NCBI GenBank assembly: GCA_014621425.1
Contig: JAANBB010000047.1
Coordinates: forward strand, 1-64,000
DNA length: 64,000 nucleotides
Direction of reading: 5' to 3'
DNA from: Cylindrodendrum hubeiense
Lineage: Eukaryota > Ascomycota > Sordariomycetes > Hypocreales > Nectriaceae
Part shown: one piece after another, positions 33,570 to 44,500 of the stretch
How positions within the stretch are numbered: position 1 is the first letter of the stretch
Layout of the letters: each line of letters begins with the position of its first letter
Position numbers and translations under genes: made by a program
Notes under the pieces: model-generated
What the model saw: the letters and a program-made list of their open reading frames with translations, nothing else
Told to the model about the DNA's origin: nothing
The model's database searches: none

Positions 33570-35593
33570 ATGACGGCCTTTGTCGACGCTCCAGTCCCTA
33601 AAAATCCGGCACCAATCCCTGATGGAGGTGATATCTTGCGTTTCCCCTCAGCAGAGCTCCCTGAGGTTCTCAGCAACCTGAATGGAATTCGGCGTGCTGC
33701 TGATACCAATGTCACCGAAAATGGCACAGTTGAAGATCCCTTCAAGCTCACAACTAAATTCGCCTACACACCCAAAAAGCTCAAAGTGTTTACCATTGGC
33801 GCCGGGTTTTCTGGTCTATTGATGGCCCACAAGTTCCAACACCGCTTCCCAGAGATGCGCGACATTGTTGATCATACAATTTTCGAAGCTCGCAGAGATG
33901 TTGGCGGAACTTGGCTTGCCAATGACTACCCTGGCGTCCAGTGCGATGTACCCGCGCATATCTATGTGAGTTTTATTCCGCCAGCTACTTCCAAGTGGCC
34001 TGGATATAGCATGTGGGGTTCTAACATAATTGGAAGGCGTTTCCATTTGACCCCAATCCCGATTGGAGCAGATTCTACGCCAGCGGAGCAGACATTCTAG
34101 ATTATATGAAGCACACAGTTAAGAAATGGAGCTTGGATCGAGACCTCCAGCTAGACACCAGAGTTGTCGGTGCCTGGTGGCAGGAGGAATTGGGTCAGTG
34201 GAAGGTGACTGTCCAGCATCAGGGCAAGCAACGAGATGAGTATTGCAATGTACTCATATCTGCCCAAGGAGTTCTTGTGTACGTTTGACTCTGCCTTTTT
34301 GATTGTACCTCACTAACCAGACTCATCAAATTAGCCACGAATCGTGGCCTGAAATCCCTGGTTTGAAGGACTTCAAAGGACATTTGACGCACTCAGCCAG
34401 TTGGGACCACAGCTATGACTACTCTCACAAGAGAATTGCAGTTATTGGAAACGGATCCTCGGGTATCCAAATTGTTCCGCAGATGGCAAAACTGGCGGGA
34501 ACCGATGTAAAAAACTTTATCCGGGGCCCTGCTTGGGTTTATTATCGAGCTCCTCCATCGAAGCACCTTGGACGTGAGGATGACGACCCAAACCCATGTT
34601 ACACGGAGGAGGAGAAAATGCGATTCCAAAATCCAGACTACCACCTCCAACACAGAAAGGGTATCATTTCGCGTACTAACAAGTCCTTCTATATCTTCAT
34701 GAAGGGCGAGAATAACCAGGAGGGTATGAGAGTAGCCGCAGAGCAGATGGCCTCGAAGCTCAACAACGACCCGGTTCTCTGCGAGAAGCTTATCCCTAAG
34801 TGGGAGCTTGGGTGCCGTCGAATAACCCCTGGCCCTGGATACTTAGAATCCTTTCTCAAGCCAAACTGTCATCTGACCAACAGTGGCATCACTAAGGTCA
34901 CCGACAATGCCATCCACACTGCCGATGGGAAAGTATACGAGTGTGACGTCAGTAAGTTAACATATGAACCCCTCTTCAGTTATTGCAATAGTTTGTATTT
35001 GTATCTGACCTTGCGAAGTTATTTGCGCCACGGGCTTTGATGTCTCCCATCGTCCTCGATACCCGATTGTGGGCAGAAACGGCGTGGATTTGCAGCAAAA
35101 GTGGGCTGAAGATCCCGAGTCCTACATTTCTGTAGCAGTCCCGGAGATTCCCAATTATTTCATGATGATGGGCCCAAATTGTCTAGGTGGTCATGGGTCA
35201 CTGGTCGAGTCTCTTAACTGGACCGGTGACTACTTCGTGAAATGGGTCAAGAAGATGGCGACCGAGGATATTCGATATGTTACTCCAAAGAAGGAGAAAG
35301 TGGATGCTTTCATAAAGTACAGCGACGAAGTTCACAAGACCCTGGTCTGGAGCGGCGGCTGTAAGAGCTGGTACAAGAGAAATCGAGTTGACGGGCGGGT
35401 GACAGCCTTATTTGGTGGAAGCGCACATTTGTTCAACCGCATGCTCAGCGAGATCCGCGGCGAGGATTTCGAGATCACATACAACACAGCGAATCCTTTC
35501 CGGTTCATGGGTTCGGGTTTTACTGAATTTGAGATGGACGAGAAGAGTGATTTATCGTGGTATGTTGAAAAGGCAGAGACGCTAGTTAAATAG
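33570..35593 (+). CDS. Baeyer-Villiger monooxygenase 2
   Basis: This is a second FAD/NADPH monooxygenase, distinct from the first in sequence and longer at its N-terminus. Four exons (33570-33965, 34037-34278, 34335-34951, 35019-35593) give 609 residues. GAGFSG at 77-82 binds FAD, and VGGTWLANDYPGVQCDVPAH is the family's conserved follow-on. The fingerprint is FKGHLTHSASWD (F-x-G-x3-H-x3-W-D), and GNGSSG is the NADPH motif. IICATGFDVSHRPRYP is formed across the last splice. The N-terminal extension of about 70 residues is typical of fungal steroid- or polyketide-type Baeyer-Villiger enzymes. It lies between a short-chain dehydrogenase and the cluster's Zn cluster regulator. Two such enzymes in one cluster suggest two oxygen insertions or two related substrates. 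Confidence 0.88.
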
Positions 35594-35823
35594 GTTGGCA
35601 CTCAGACATTCTCCTAAACTTTATATTATTTGAGAACGACATATGAATCCGACATTTATTAGCATAGAATTCTTATGTCAATAAATTGCCTTGCTATTCC
35701 TGTTCATAAATGTACGATGTAGACACCTGGAAAGAAAAATCATTCTCTTACCCCCAGTATACCATCTCAATCTATGTGACAAGAAATATTTAACATCATT
35801 TTAACAGTCTATGCCTAATTTAA

Positions 35824-38063
35824 CTAACCCTGAAAGTTCATAGTCGAGAAATCTATGGGATAATCCATAAAAGGCTCGAGGAGGTCCTGGTATTGGTTGA
35901 ATAACGTTTCGTGGAATTGCGCATTCTCTGGGGATGGGAATCCTCGTGTACCCGTTCCTTGCTCTTTATTTGACAGAAGACATTTCGCTATTCGGCTTGT
36001 AGAATGGGTGACGAAAGGAAAGAGTAATGTCCAGTCATGTGCGTCGGCCGAATCAGGCATACCCAATGTTGCTGACTGAATCTCAAAGTCGTGCGAATTA
36101 CCATGGATGGGAATGGATGAGAGGTTCTGATCATTCGAATTAAACCCCAAGTTTCTTGCTGTGTTATCAATTGCGGATATCGAGCGTGATCTTCGCAGAC
36201 GATCAAATCCTTGTCGGATAACGTTGGCCGAAGCCCACATTTGCTGAAGTTGTCCAACAGCATGAGTAAGCACATCGAGGTCTTCCTCAGCTTCTTGTGC
36301 AAATTGCTCAATCCTGCAGGCTTGCAGCAGGGCGATGAAAGCCGTTCCACTATACCAACAGGTAATTGCCATCAGAAAACGGGCATTACCGCGCGATAAA
36401 ATGTCTCTCAGTATTCGTGCTATACAAGATGCCGCCAGAATTGCTGGTGGTAGGGCCTGCGGAAGATCGTGGGCGGATTGCTTCAGGTGCAGGATGATGA
36501 TAGTGGTGAGATAGGGAAGGTGAAGTTGATGAACATCGCGATCGAAGGACTCGGTGGTTGCCGAGCCGATTGGTAGTTGTAACTCCGGAGGCAGTGAATG
36601 AACCCATTCAAGCAGTTCTTGTTGAAGGTCGACAGGAAATGGATACGAAGCCGAATTGGACGACTTCGATAAGTATTTAGCTACCCTGCCCACTATGGCA
36701 CAAAGGCGAATCCAGTAGATGAAGATCTGTCCTTTATGCTGAGAAATATGGTCACTAGGGAAGTCCAGGAGTTGTGGCTCTTGGATGTTGCAGTCGTCTG
36801 GGTCGATGATACAGGGCTTACTCTGACATAACGCTGTCAGACGTTCTCGGGCCTGATAAAAAGCTGTTAATATACGAAGGGTATGTTATGTTGTTATACT
36901 CACAAATACTGTCCACCAAATTCGTCGTCGTAAGCTCAAGTCCATCCTGTCTCTGAGAGGATGATTTTCCGACGGTTCGCGGTGAAGGTTCATCTGCTGA
37001 GCGTGTCTGATGATGACTGAAGTCCACCACCAGGACGAATGCCTGTGGGCCGTCGAAGGTGGACGAGGAGCCCACCAGTAGAACAAAGTCAACGCTTTCA
37101 ATGCGGTAAGACCATCGGCTTCCTCGTCATTGTAAAAAAGAGTCCTTGCTCTATCATAGTACTTAGCCGGACCATCATGTGGTACTAGTGGAGGCTGTAT
37201 ATGGCTTGCTGCCAATGCAAGGGCATTTTCAAGCATGGGAGATCGTGCAATGTCGCCCATGATGGTGGCTCTATCGAGGACGGGGCACCATGGATAGCAA
37301 TATTCCCAATACGTCTCCGCAAAGCTTTGTTGAAGCCCTCTTTGTGGTGTGTCGGAGACATGGTGTCTTATCTCAATAATTGCTTCAAGCTCCTGCTGCT
37401 CGGCGTCTAGCTGGTTCTCAGGCCCGTAGACCTGGAGAAAGCCAGTATCGACATCTCCAGCATGACTGTGGCAAGTATCTTCAGTTGGTGAGATGCTTGC
37501 TTGAGGTGGCTGAGGATTAAAGGTAGCAGGCAACGCTTGAGCTGAATTGGAATGAGCGGTGGTTGGAATGCGATCATCGTGTAGTGATGAAGGGGATTGG
37601 AGTTGATTCTGAGGTCCGTCAATGTCCACAGGAATCGGATCATCGGGCAACTCCTCAGCCAAATTTCCATCCTGGCCTGGGTCGACTGGTCAGTCAATGA
37701 TAGCTGTATGGAACAATGCCTCGTATTTACCTGGCGGCGAGTCGATATTGGTTGAATCCCGACGCGTATGAGGAGTAGCGGCTACGGGACGATGTTTTCC
37801 TCGCTTCGAGGGGCGGAGATGACAATCTCGATCTGGACAGTCACAGTTGCTGCACTTATCAAAGCCCTGATTTTTGCGATTCTGAAGCCGGGAAATTAGT
37901 GAATATTCATTCCGCATACCCGACTCAGCGGCAAGGAAGGGGTGCGCACTTGAAGGTCACATTTGATCTTCTTGGAGTGGCAGAAGACGCAGACCAGCTC
38001 GGCTCGCTTCCGCTTTGGTTCGCGAGCGCTAAAATGAAGCCAGTTCCCGATTAGCTCTGGCAT
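35824..38063 (-). CDS. Zn(II)2Cys6 transcription factor of the catabolic cluster
   Basis: This is a fungal regulator with a long-loop zinc cluster. Four exons (37950-38063, 37731-37881, 36904-37676, 35824-36852) join in frame to 688 residues. The first exon encodes PKRKRAELVCVFCHSKKIKC and the second completes the motif as C-x2-C-x6-C-x12-C-x2-C-x6-C. A loop of 12 is longer than the usual 5-9 and is seen in some CTF1/Far/AmdR-type proteins. A fungal transcription factor domain follows, with RRRIWWTVFARERLTALCQS across a splice, typical of cutinase-factor-like and acetamidase-regulator-like proteins. The start is the only in-frame ATG found before the cluster, but TATGCCAG...TTTTAG around it also looks like a small intron, so the N-terminus is unsure. 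It borders the second monooxygenase and probably controls the cluster. Confidence 0.8.
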
Positions 38064-39200
38064 ACTGGCCCTTGATATAGCGACAAAAAGGAGAACTGGG
38101 AGATGGTCCTAGCGGCTGTGTGGTGTGCCGTAAGGTATCGGCAGTGATCAGTGCCAGAGTCCGGAAGCTGCAATCCAAGATTGCGGACAGATCTAACGCG
38201 CTGGGCCACTTCACTGCATCTCACGTGTGGCAGGGGGGGGATGCGGGGATGGAGCGTGGGGATGCGGGGAACGAATCTACCTCGGACGTAATGGTTGTCC
38301 AGGACCGCTGGCGCTACTTAGAATATCCATGCTCGTATTGCAGGCACGACAAAAATGGCGTGCACTGTAGTGTGGGACGATGGAAATTCCTGAGTGGTAT
38401 TCGAGAGAAAAAATCGCGAGAGCAGCTCTCACCACCTTTGGAGTCAAGGGTCAGGTAGAAAATGTGTTTGCCGTAGAGATACGCGTGTTCATATTTCGGC
38501 AACCTCGGCCAAATAGTTAGCCCTGGGCGTCCCTTGGGGACGTGATCTCTATTTTTGATCCCTTGGTAATGTTCTTGAATTTGGCTGTAATGAAACTCTT
38601 CTGTATTTGGAAGCTAGAATAAGACGGAGGCTTATGTGTCATCTCGATAGACCAAAATGATTCACTACATTTAGTCATCGCAGTGCTCCGTTCTTCGCCT
38701 CACATTACCGAGAACATATAACCCGGCAGCAACAGCACCGCCCTACAATATCCGACAGAGTTATTGTTACAGTAGCAGCAGGCTTTTGTCCAAAGCTCCT
38801 TCCTTTAAGAACTTGCTATATTGCATTAGTTAGCAATTCACATATCATTGTAAGGCTCTGAGAAACTAGTTTGTGTGGCAAAGAGGAAGACCCAACAAAG
38901 AAAAAGCACCACAACACACCGCTAGGAAGGGGATAATTGTGGCTGAAGCAGATAAAAAGAAAAGATGGTAGAGTAATCAAGAAAAAACAATTTGTGTGAG
39001 AAGGTCTGAATGATATTTTGGGTAATGTGGAAGTGGGACTTTGGGACAGAGATGAAGGCTTTTTCATACGGATTTAGGCGACCCAGTAATCACGGAGAGT
39101 GCGGTTACTGCTAGATCTTTTGCCTCAGTAGTAACTAGTATATTGTCTTAGACGTAAGCCTCCAGTCCTTGTGGCATTCCGTTCCGTTCATGGGACGGTA
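38064..39200. other. Intergenic, no gene seen
   Basis: This stretch contains the regulator's upstream region and A/T-rich sequence towards 39.1 kb, with a G-rich patch near 38230-38270. No reading frame here has recognisable residues or splice partners. It is the right boundary of the catabolic cluster. Confidence 0.5.
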
Positions 39201-40041
39201 TTATTCCTCCAACTCAATGAAACCAGCCCCCTCGCCATCATTCTCCTCTAACCCCGCCTTTAAGCCGTTCATTTCGATAGCTAATGCTTCATTCTCTGCA
39301 TTTACCCTTGCTCTCTCAAAGTCAATGAGGTTAACCCTCTTATCAGAAGTGACAAGAAAATTGAACCGATTACAGTCCCCATGTAAAATTTTCAAATTAT
39401 GCAGAGAGGTTAGTGCTCTCTGGCATATTTCAAAAATCATTTTGACTTGCAGGTTGACTGTTCAGCTTCTCAATGAGAAACCCGACCACCCTTCCCTCTT
39501 CATGAACATGGCCCAGAAACCGTGGTGCAATTTTGGAGTGTTGAAGGAGTCGATAGATGTCTGTCTCGATCTCAATATATCTGATCTCCCAAGGGAACAG
39601 AGCAATTTTAGCAATCATAGGCGGATGGCTATGTCCATGCTCGGACAGTGGATGGCTGTCGGTAGCGTCCTTTCCCCAGACGCACTCCTGGGCCAACATG
39701 CTGAGTTGGTCGGTTCTTTGAAGATCCAGGAAATTCACCATCTTTGGATGCCAAGCAGCCTTTACCCCTGGAAGTTCTTGGCTGGATAACTTGTATTCCA
39801 ATTTATCCGATGCCATGATGCGAGAAATGAATGCAGTCTTCCAGTGCTCTTCCTGATAAGGCAAAGGGGGAAGTATGCTCTGGAAATTCAATGGCATATC
39901 CAGCAAGGAATCTGCGTCCAGCGCTCCAGCTTGGATAGTGATGTATTTGACGCTGGCTCCGGTCAGAATTCTGTAGTAGCAGTCATCCCTTCCACTCGTG
40001 GCAAATTCCATCGAGATGATGCGAGAATTTTCCATTTTCAT
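39201..40041 (-). pseudogene. Kinase-like (APH-fold) gene with a frameshift
   Basis: This is a member of a large fungal family of protein-kinase/aminoglycoside-phosphotransferase-fold proteins of unknown role. The N-terminal part reads through ALFPWEIRYIEIETDIYRLL and IAPRFLGHVHEEGRVVGFLI, then stops. The catalytic part follows immediately in another frame: ILHGDCNRFNFLV is the HGD-x-N-x2-N loop and LIDFERA the DFG-like metal site. The break lies in a run of five A/T pairs at 39432-39436. One base fewer in that run would keep a single frame, and no intron fits. The start is taken as the ATG at 40041. It may be a recent pseudogene, a polymorphic allele or a base-calling error in a homopolymer. 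The missing neighbours give no functional hint. Confidence 0.65.
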
Positions 40042-41566
40042 GTCGGATAAGTGATTGGGAATCGAAAATAGTTCAGCTATTTCACACAAAAGAACTGGGA
40101 GAATTAATTATTGTTAATCGTTAACTGAAAATTGCTGTTGGGGTGCTGTGCCCGAAGTTGGCTCGGTATGGTGGCGCCAGATGATGCAGGCGGTCAAGCT
40201 CGGCAGAACAAAGTTGAGGTGAAATGGCGCTTGAGTCATGCCTACTAACGAGTTAAGACGGCTGTGGTCATTTGGGTCAAGTGGTATGCACATGCGATAA
40301 GAACGAGAATTCTATCTCCCATCGCAGGCAAAAGGAGATTTCTGTCTAAGAAGGGAATGTAGGTATGCGCATGCACATAATGGAGGTAAATAATATTATC
40401 TTTGTGGCTCGTGGGTTTGATGTTCCGTTCATCCTCAGGTCGATACCAACTAAAACAGTTCAGACAGCTTTTTCAGTTCATAGGAGAGGCGTATTGCGAT
40501 GATGTAATGGATGATGAGGCTTAGAATAAAGGTCCAGTGGAGCACCCGGTTCCTTAAATCCAGTTTAATGTACACTATTTTGGTCTGATCTTGCCAATTG
40601 CTTATTATTTGGGGGGTTGAGCTTACTTAACAATATGAGATATGTTAATAAAATGAAGGTGTCGAAAATGATAGCCATACACGCTTGGTATTTCACTCAA
40701 TACCTGTAGATCGATATAATAGTTCGTAAGAATTTGATTGCCTATTGCTTTGAACTGAGTGTAGCCCATAGTCGACCGTAGTCACGAATCAGCCAGCCCA
40801 ATCCGCGGCGATGATGGCTAGACACTATCGCCGACGTAATACCCGACCGGAGATTGATTTGCTGGTTCTCATTTATCGAAGAATAGTTACATGGTAGGCT
40901 CAAAGATGCAATGCTTTAGAAAAGTGCGAGAAGTCTGCCAATACGCAACGGATCAGGCACATACGAAGGGAAGGATTTCAGCCTAGAGTCCTGAAGTTCC
41001 TTTAAATAAATCCAGTTTTGCTTGCATCAGATTACGTCTATTTCTATTGGAGCAAAACATTAATCACACCAAAGGGCTAAGCTGTACGATATATACTCCG
41101 TACGACCAACCAAAGAAATTTGGACCCCATTCATCTAGTTTCAGGCCTGCGCCGTTTAAAGATATGTTCGATTGCGACCGAAGTTTTACAAACCCTTGAT
41201 GTATCGTTATCCTAGACTTAGTTAGAGGCGGTGTAAGATTGAGAGATATGACCCCTCCCAGAACAAAGCGGTTCGGAGGCAGCAAGGATCAATACGAGCA
41301 TCGTATTCTGGATCCACACTCAATTGAATATTAAGACCCTTGATCAAATGTGCCATACGCTCCATCAAGAAACTATTCCGATAATTCAATGACGTGATTG
41401 CCAGGATTTTATTATTGGGGTGCAGGGGGGAATCTCACCAACAAGAATGCGCCACCACAACCGGGAATAACGCCACATCATCCTTACCTGTCTGCCTGCC
41501 AACCTCCTTATCTTCGCTTGTTTCCAAAGGCGCCTGTGTCGCAACTCTCATCACCAAATATTCAAG
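40042..41566. other. Intergenic with one dispersed repeat copy
   Basis: This is an A/T-rich region between the kinase-like gene and the MRP-type transporter. Apart from the diverged repeat copy listed at 41170-41354 and the promoter just before 41567, nothing is recognised. Confidence 0.5.
41170..41354 (+). repeat. Dispersed repeat, copy A
   Basis: This stretch aligns by eye with few gaps to the sequence at the right edge of the window. Shared blocks include TATCCTAG, AGGATCAAT, ATTCTGGATCC, CCCTTGATC and AATGTGCC in the same order and orientation. It has no coding capacity. It is probably a remnant of a mobile element (solo LTR or MITE), but no terminal structure is visible. Confidence 0.65.
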
Positions 41567-44500
41567 ATGGCAAACTTGTTGCAATACCACGGGGCCTTCG
41601 GTCCTCCCGTTTTCTCAATCGCAGCGTCAACTGTTTTCCTGATTTTGCTCTTACCACGAATATGGCTCCATCGGCGCGCTACCGTTAAAGTTATACCCAG
41701 CTGGTTAGGTCGTGCGAAGCTCGTTAGTGACTCGGAACCCGAAGCCCAATTATGTGCGATGGAAGAATTGACCCTTACTCACATAGTGCTTCTCCCTTGC
41801 CTTGCCGATAATATCCCTGGGCTATCTGGTTGCAATGCTAACAGTTGGATACACCGACACCCTGGAATTCGTGTCCACGAGTCTGTCATTACTAGGATCA
41901 ATCGGTTTGGCATGGCTCTCTATTCTTGATCATGGGTTCTCCGAGAAACCGTCGGACTTATCTGTTCTCTACTTGCTGGCTACTTCAGTGTGTAACTTGA
42001 TCTGGTTGATGTATCCCAGGCCAACAAATGATCAACTCTATGAGCTCTCGCTCAGTACGTTTGTTCTTGTTGAAATCATGACACGAATTGTTCTTCTGGT
42101 ACTTGAATGTCAAAGCAAAGAGTCAATTTTGATCTCGAGACGTGAGAATCTGTCCCCAGAAGAGACATCAGGTGTTCTCAGCGCGACATTCTTCTGGTGG
42201 ATGAACAGTATACTAGCAAAAGGGACTAAAAGCACCCTGCGGGTCGGTGATACTCCATATTTGGATACTGGCCTCCAGCCAAGTCGTTTGCGGCATGCGA
42301 TATTAATCCAGTGGGATCGAAGAGGTACGTAATACTCCATACAAGTGGTTTCAATTTTATCTAACAGATCGATTCTTGGGGGTTTGAAGCGAAGCCCGAA
42401 AGCAAAATGTCACTTGTCAAAGTTCTCGTCCGGTCACTTCGCACACCATTCTTATCTATTATCATTCCTCGCCTGTTTCTCGTCGTTTTTCGATGCAGTC
42501 AACCAATCCTCATTCATGAGACCATTCGATTTATATCGCGGTCTCACGTTGAGACAGGCCAAGACCGCGATGGATTTTGGTTGTTATTAAGCACCATTGC
42601 TGTATACATTGGTCTACCAGTAGGTTAAACCCCAGATTGGACGGTTGAGGTTTCTGTCAATTCTCACCAAACACTAGATCTCAGTTTCCGTGTACCGACA
42701 TCGCTTGAACAGGCTTCAGCTAATGATGCGAGGGTCCCTTACCACGCTCATATACAACAAAACACTTAGCATGAACTCCGAAGTGACTGACGCCGGAAAG
42801 GTTGTTACACTCATGAGCACTGACATCTCTGGGGTTGCTAATGCGGGAACAATGTTCCATGAAACTTGGGGACAGCTCCTAGAGCTTGTGATCGGGTTAA
42901 CCATCCTGGGGACACAGATTCAATGGCTATGGCCAGTCCCCCTTGTCATAATCCTTTGTGAGTCTACTTTACCCTATCCAGGTGATCGTTCTGATCAATA
43001 ACATGTTTTAAGTCTGTTCTCGGGTTAGTCGCTACGTCGCTAAAAATATCCGCGCTCGACAAAAGGATTGGAACGTGGCGACCCAAGACCGCATTTCAGC
43101 GCTTAGTTCGGTTCTTGGTTCCATGAAAAGTTTGAAGGCCATTGGTTTAACGGAAAACATCATGGAGTATATCAGAAATCTACGTCAGAGCGAGATAAGC
43201 AAATCCAAACATATCAGATGGATGAGTGTTGCTTACAATGCCAGTGGTACAGTAAACAAACTCAATCAATTTGTCATTATTACTGACTTGAACCAAGCAA
43301 ACGCCAACGGGATATTTACACCCGTCATCATGGTGTTGCTATATGCAGCCAAATCAATAGCTCAAGGCTCTGTACTAGATGTGGCAACTGTCTTCACAAC
43401 TGTTGCCGCTCTCGCCGTGGTAACCCACCCGGCAAATATGATCATGACAATAGTACCCCGTGCTGTTGCATCCCTCGCCAACTTCGACCGAATCCAAGAG
43501 TACCTGCTGTCTTGTCAATATCAGGATAAAAGAGAGCTGATACATGAAACCGCCACATTCAGGGCAGCCGATGTAACCCCAGGTGCTCTTCGAGCGATCG
43601 ATGTCACTGTATCTGTTCCAGGAAGCGCAACACAGGTTCTTCAGAAAATAAACATTGAGCTTCCCCAATCTTCGATCACAATCTGTTGCGGTCCTATTGG
43701 AGGCGGAAAATCGATGTTAGCCAAGCTCTTTTTAGGCGAGGTTCTTCCTACCTCTGGAAGCTTAGCGACGACGTCTGCACAGATTGCTTTCTGCGACCAG
43801 AGAGCCTGGCTACCCGCAGGTACTGTCAGAGACATCATTTGCTCTTTTTCTGATAACATTGATGAACGGAGATACCTGGATGTGGTCGATGCTTGCTGCC
43901 TTGGATCCGAGCTGGCACAATTTCCTAAGGGTGATAAGACCCGTATCGGTAATCGTGGCATGAACCTGTCTGGTGGACAACAGCAGCGTGTGGTATGTTC
44001 ATATTTGAACACTAGCCACGCAAGAAAATTCTTCTAATTATCGATAGGCCTTGGCCCGCGTTCTATATTCCAGCTGTCAAATTGCAATTCTCGACGATCC
44101 TCTCACGGCCTTAGACGGCACAACAGAGCAAAAGATAATTGATAATCTCATGGGGCCTCACGGATGGTTCAGAAATGCGGGAACGACTGTGTTCTTTATC
44201 ACAAATTCTGGTAAGTCCAACCCATGAACTATCATTGTTCAGCTTACATAACTGAATTATACTAAAACTCTCACAGCACAACACTTCCATATTGCTGATC
44301 GTATTCTGCTTGTCAATAGCGGTAAAATCCAGGAACAAAGCACTCCAGCCGAAATGAAAGCCAGTTCAAATGAGATTTCCAAATTTTCTTTTAGTCACAT
44401 GGACACTATTGAGGCTAGGGATCGCAATAACCTTGTTTCAAAACAGCATGTCACGGCACGCGTCAACCAGGATGCTGAAGAAGACTTGTGTCGTAAGACA

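Noticed and set aside
41170..41354. Full LTR retrotransposon
   Set aside because: No reverse transcriptase, integrase or gag-like frame occurs between or beside the two copies, and no terminal inverted ends were found.
42345..42590. Alternative exon of the MRP transporter from 42345
   Set aside because: It is in a different frame with no family likeness; joining 42324 to 42390 gives the conserved sequence.
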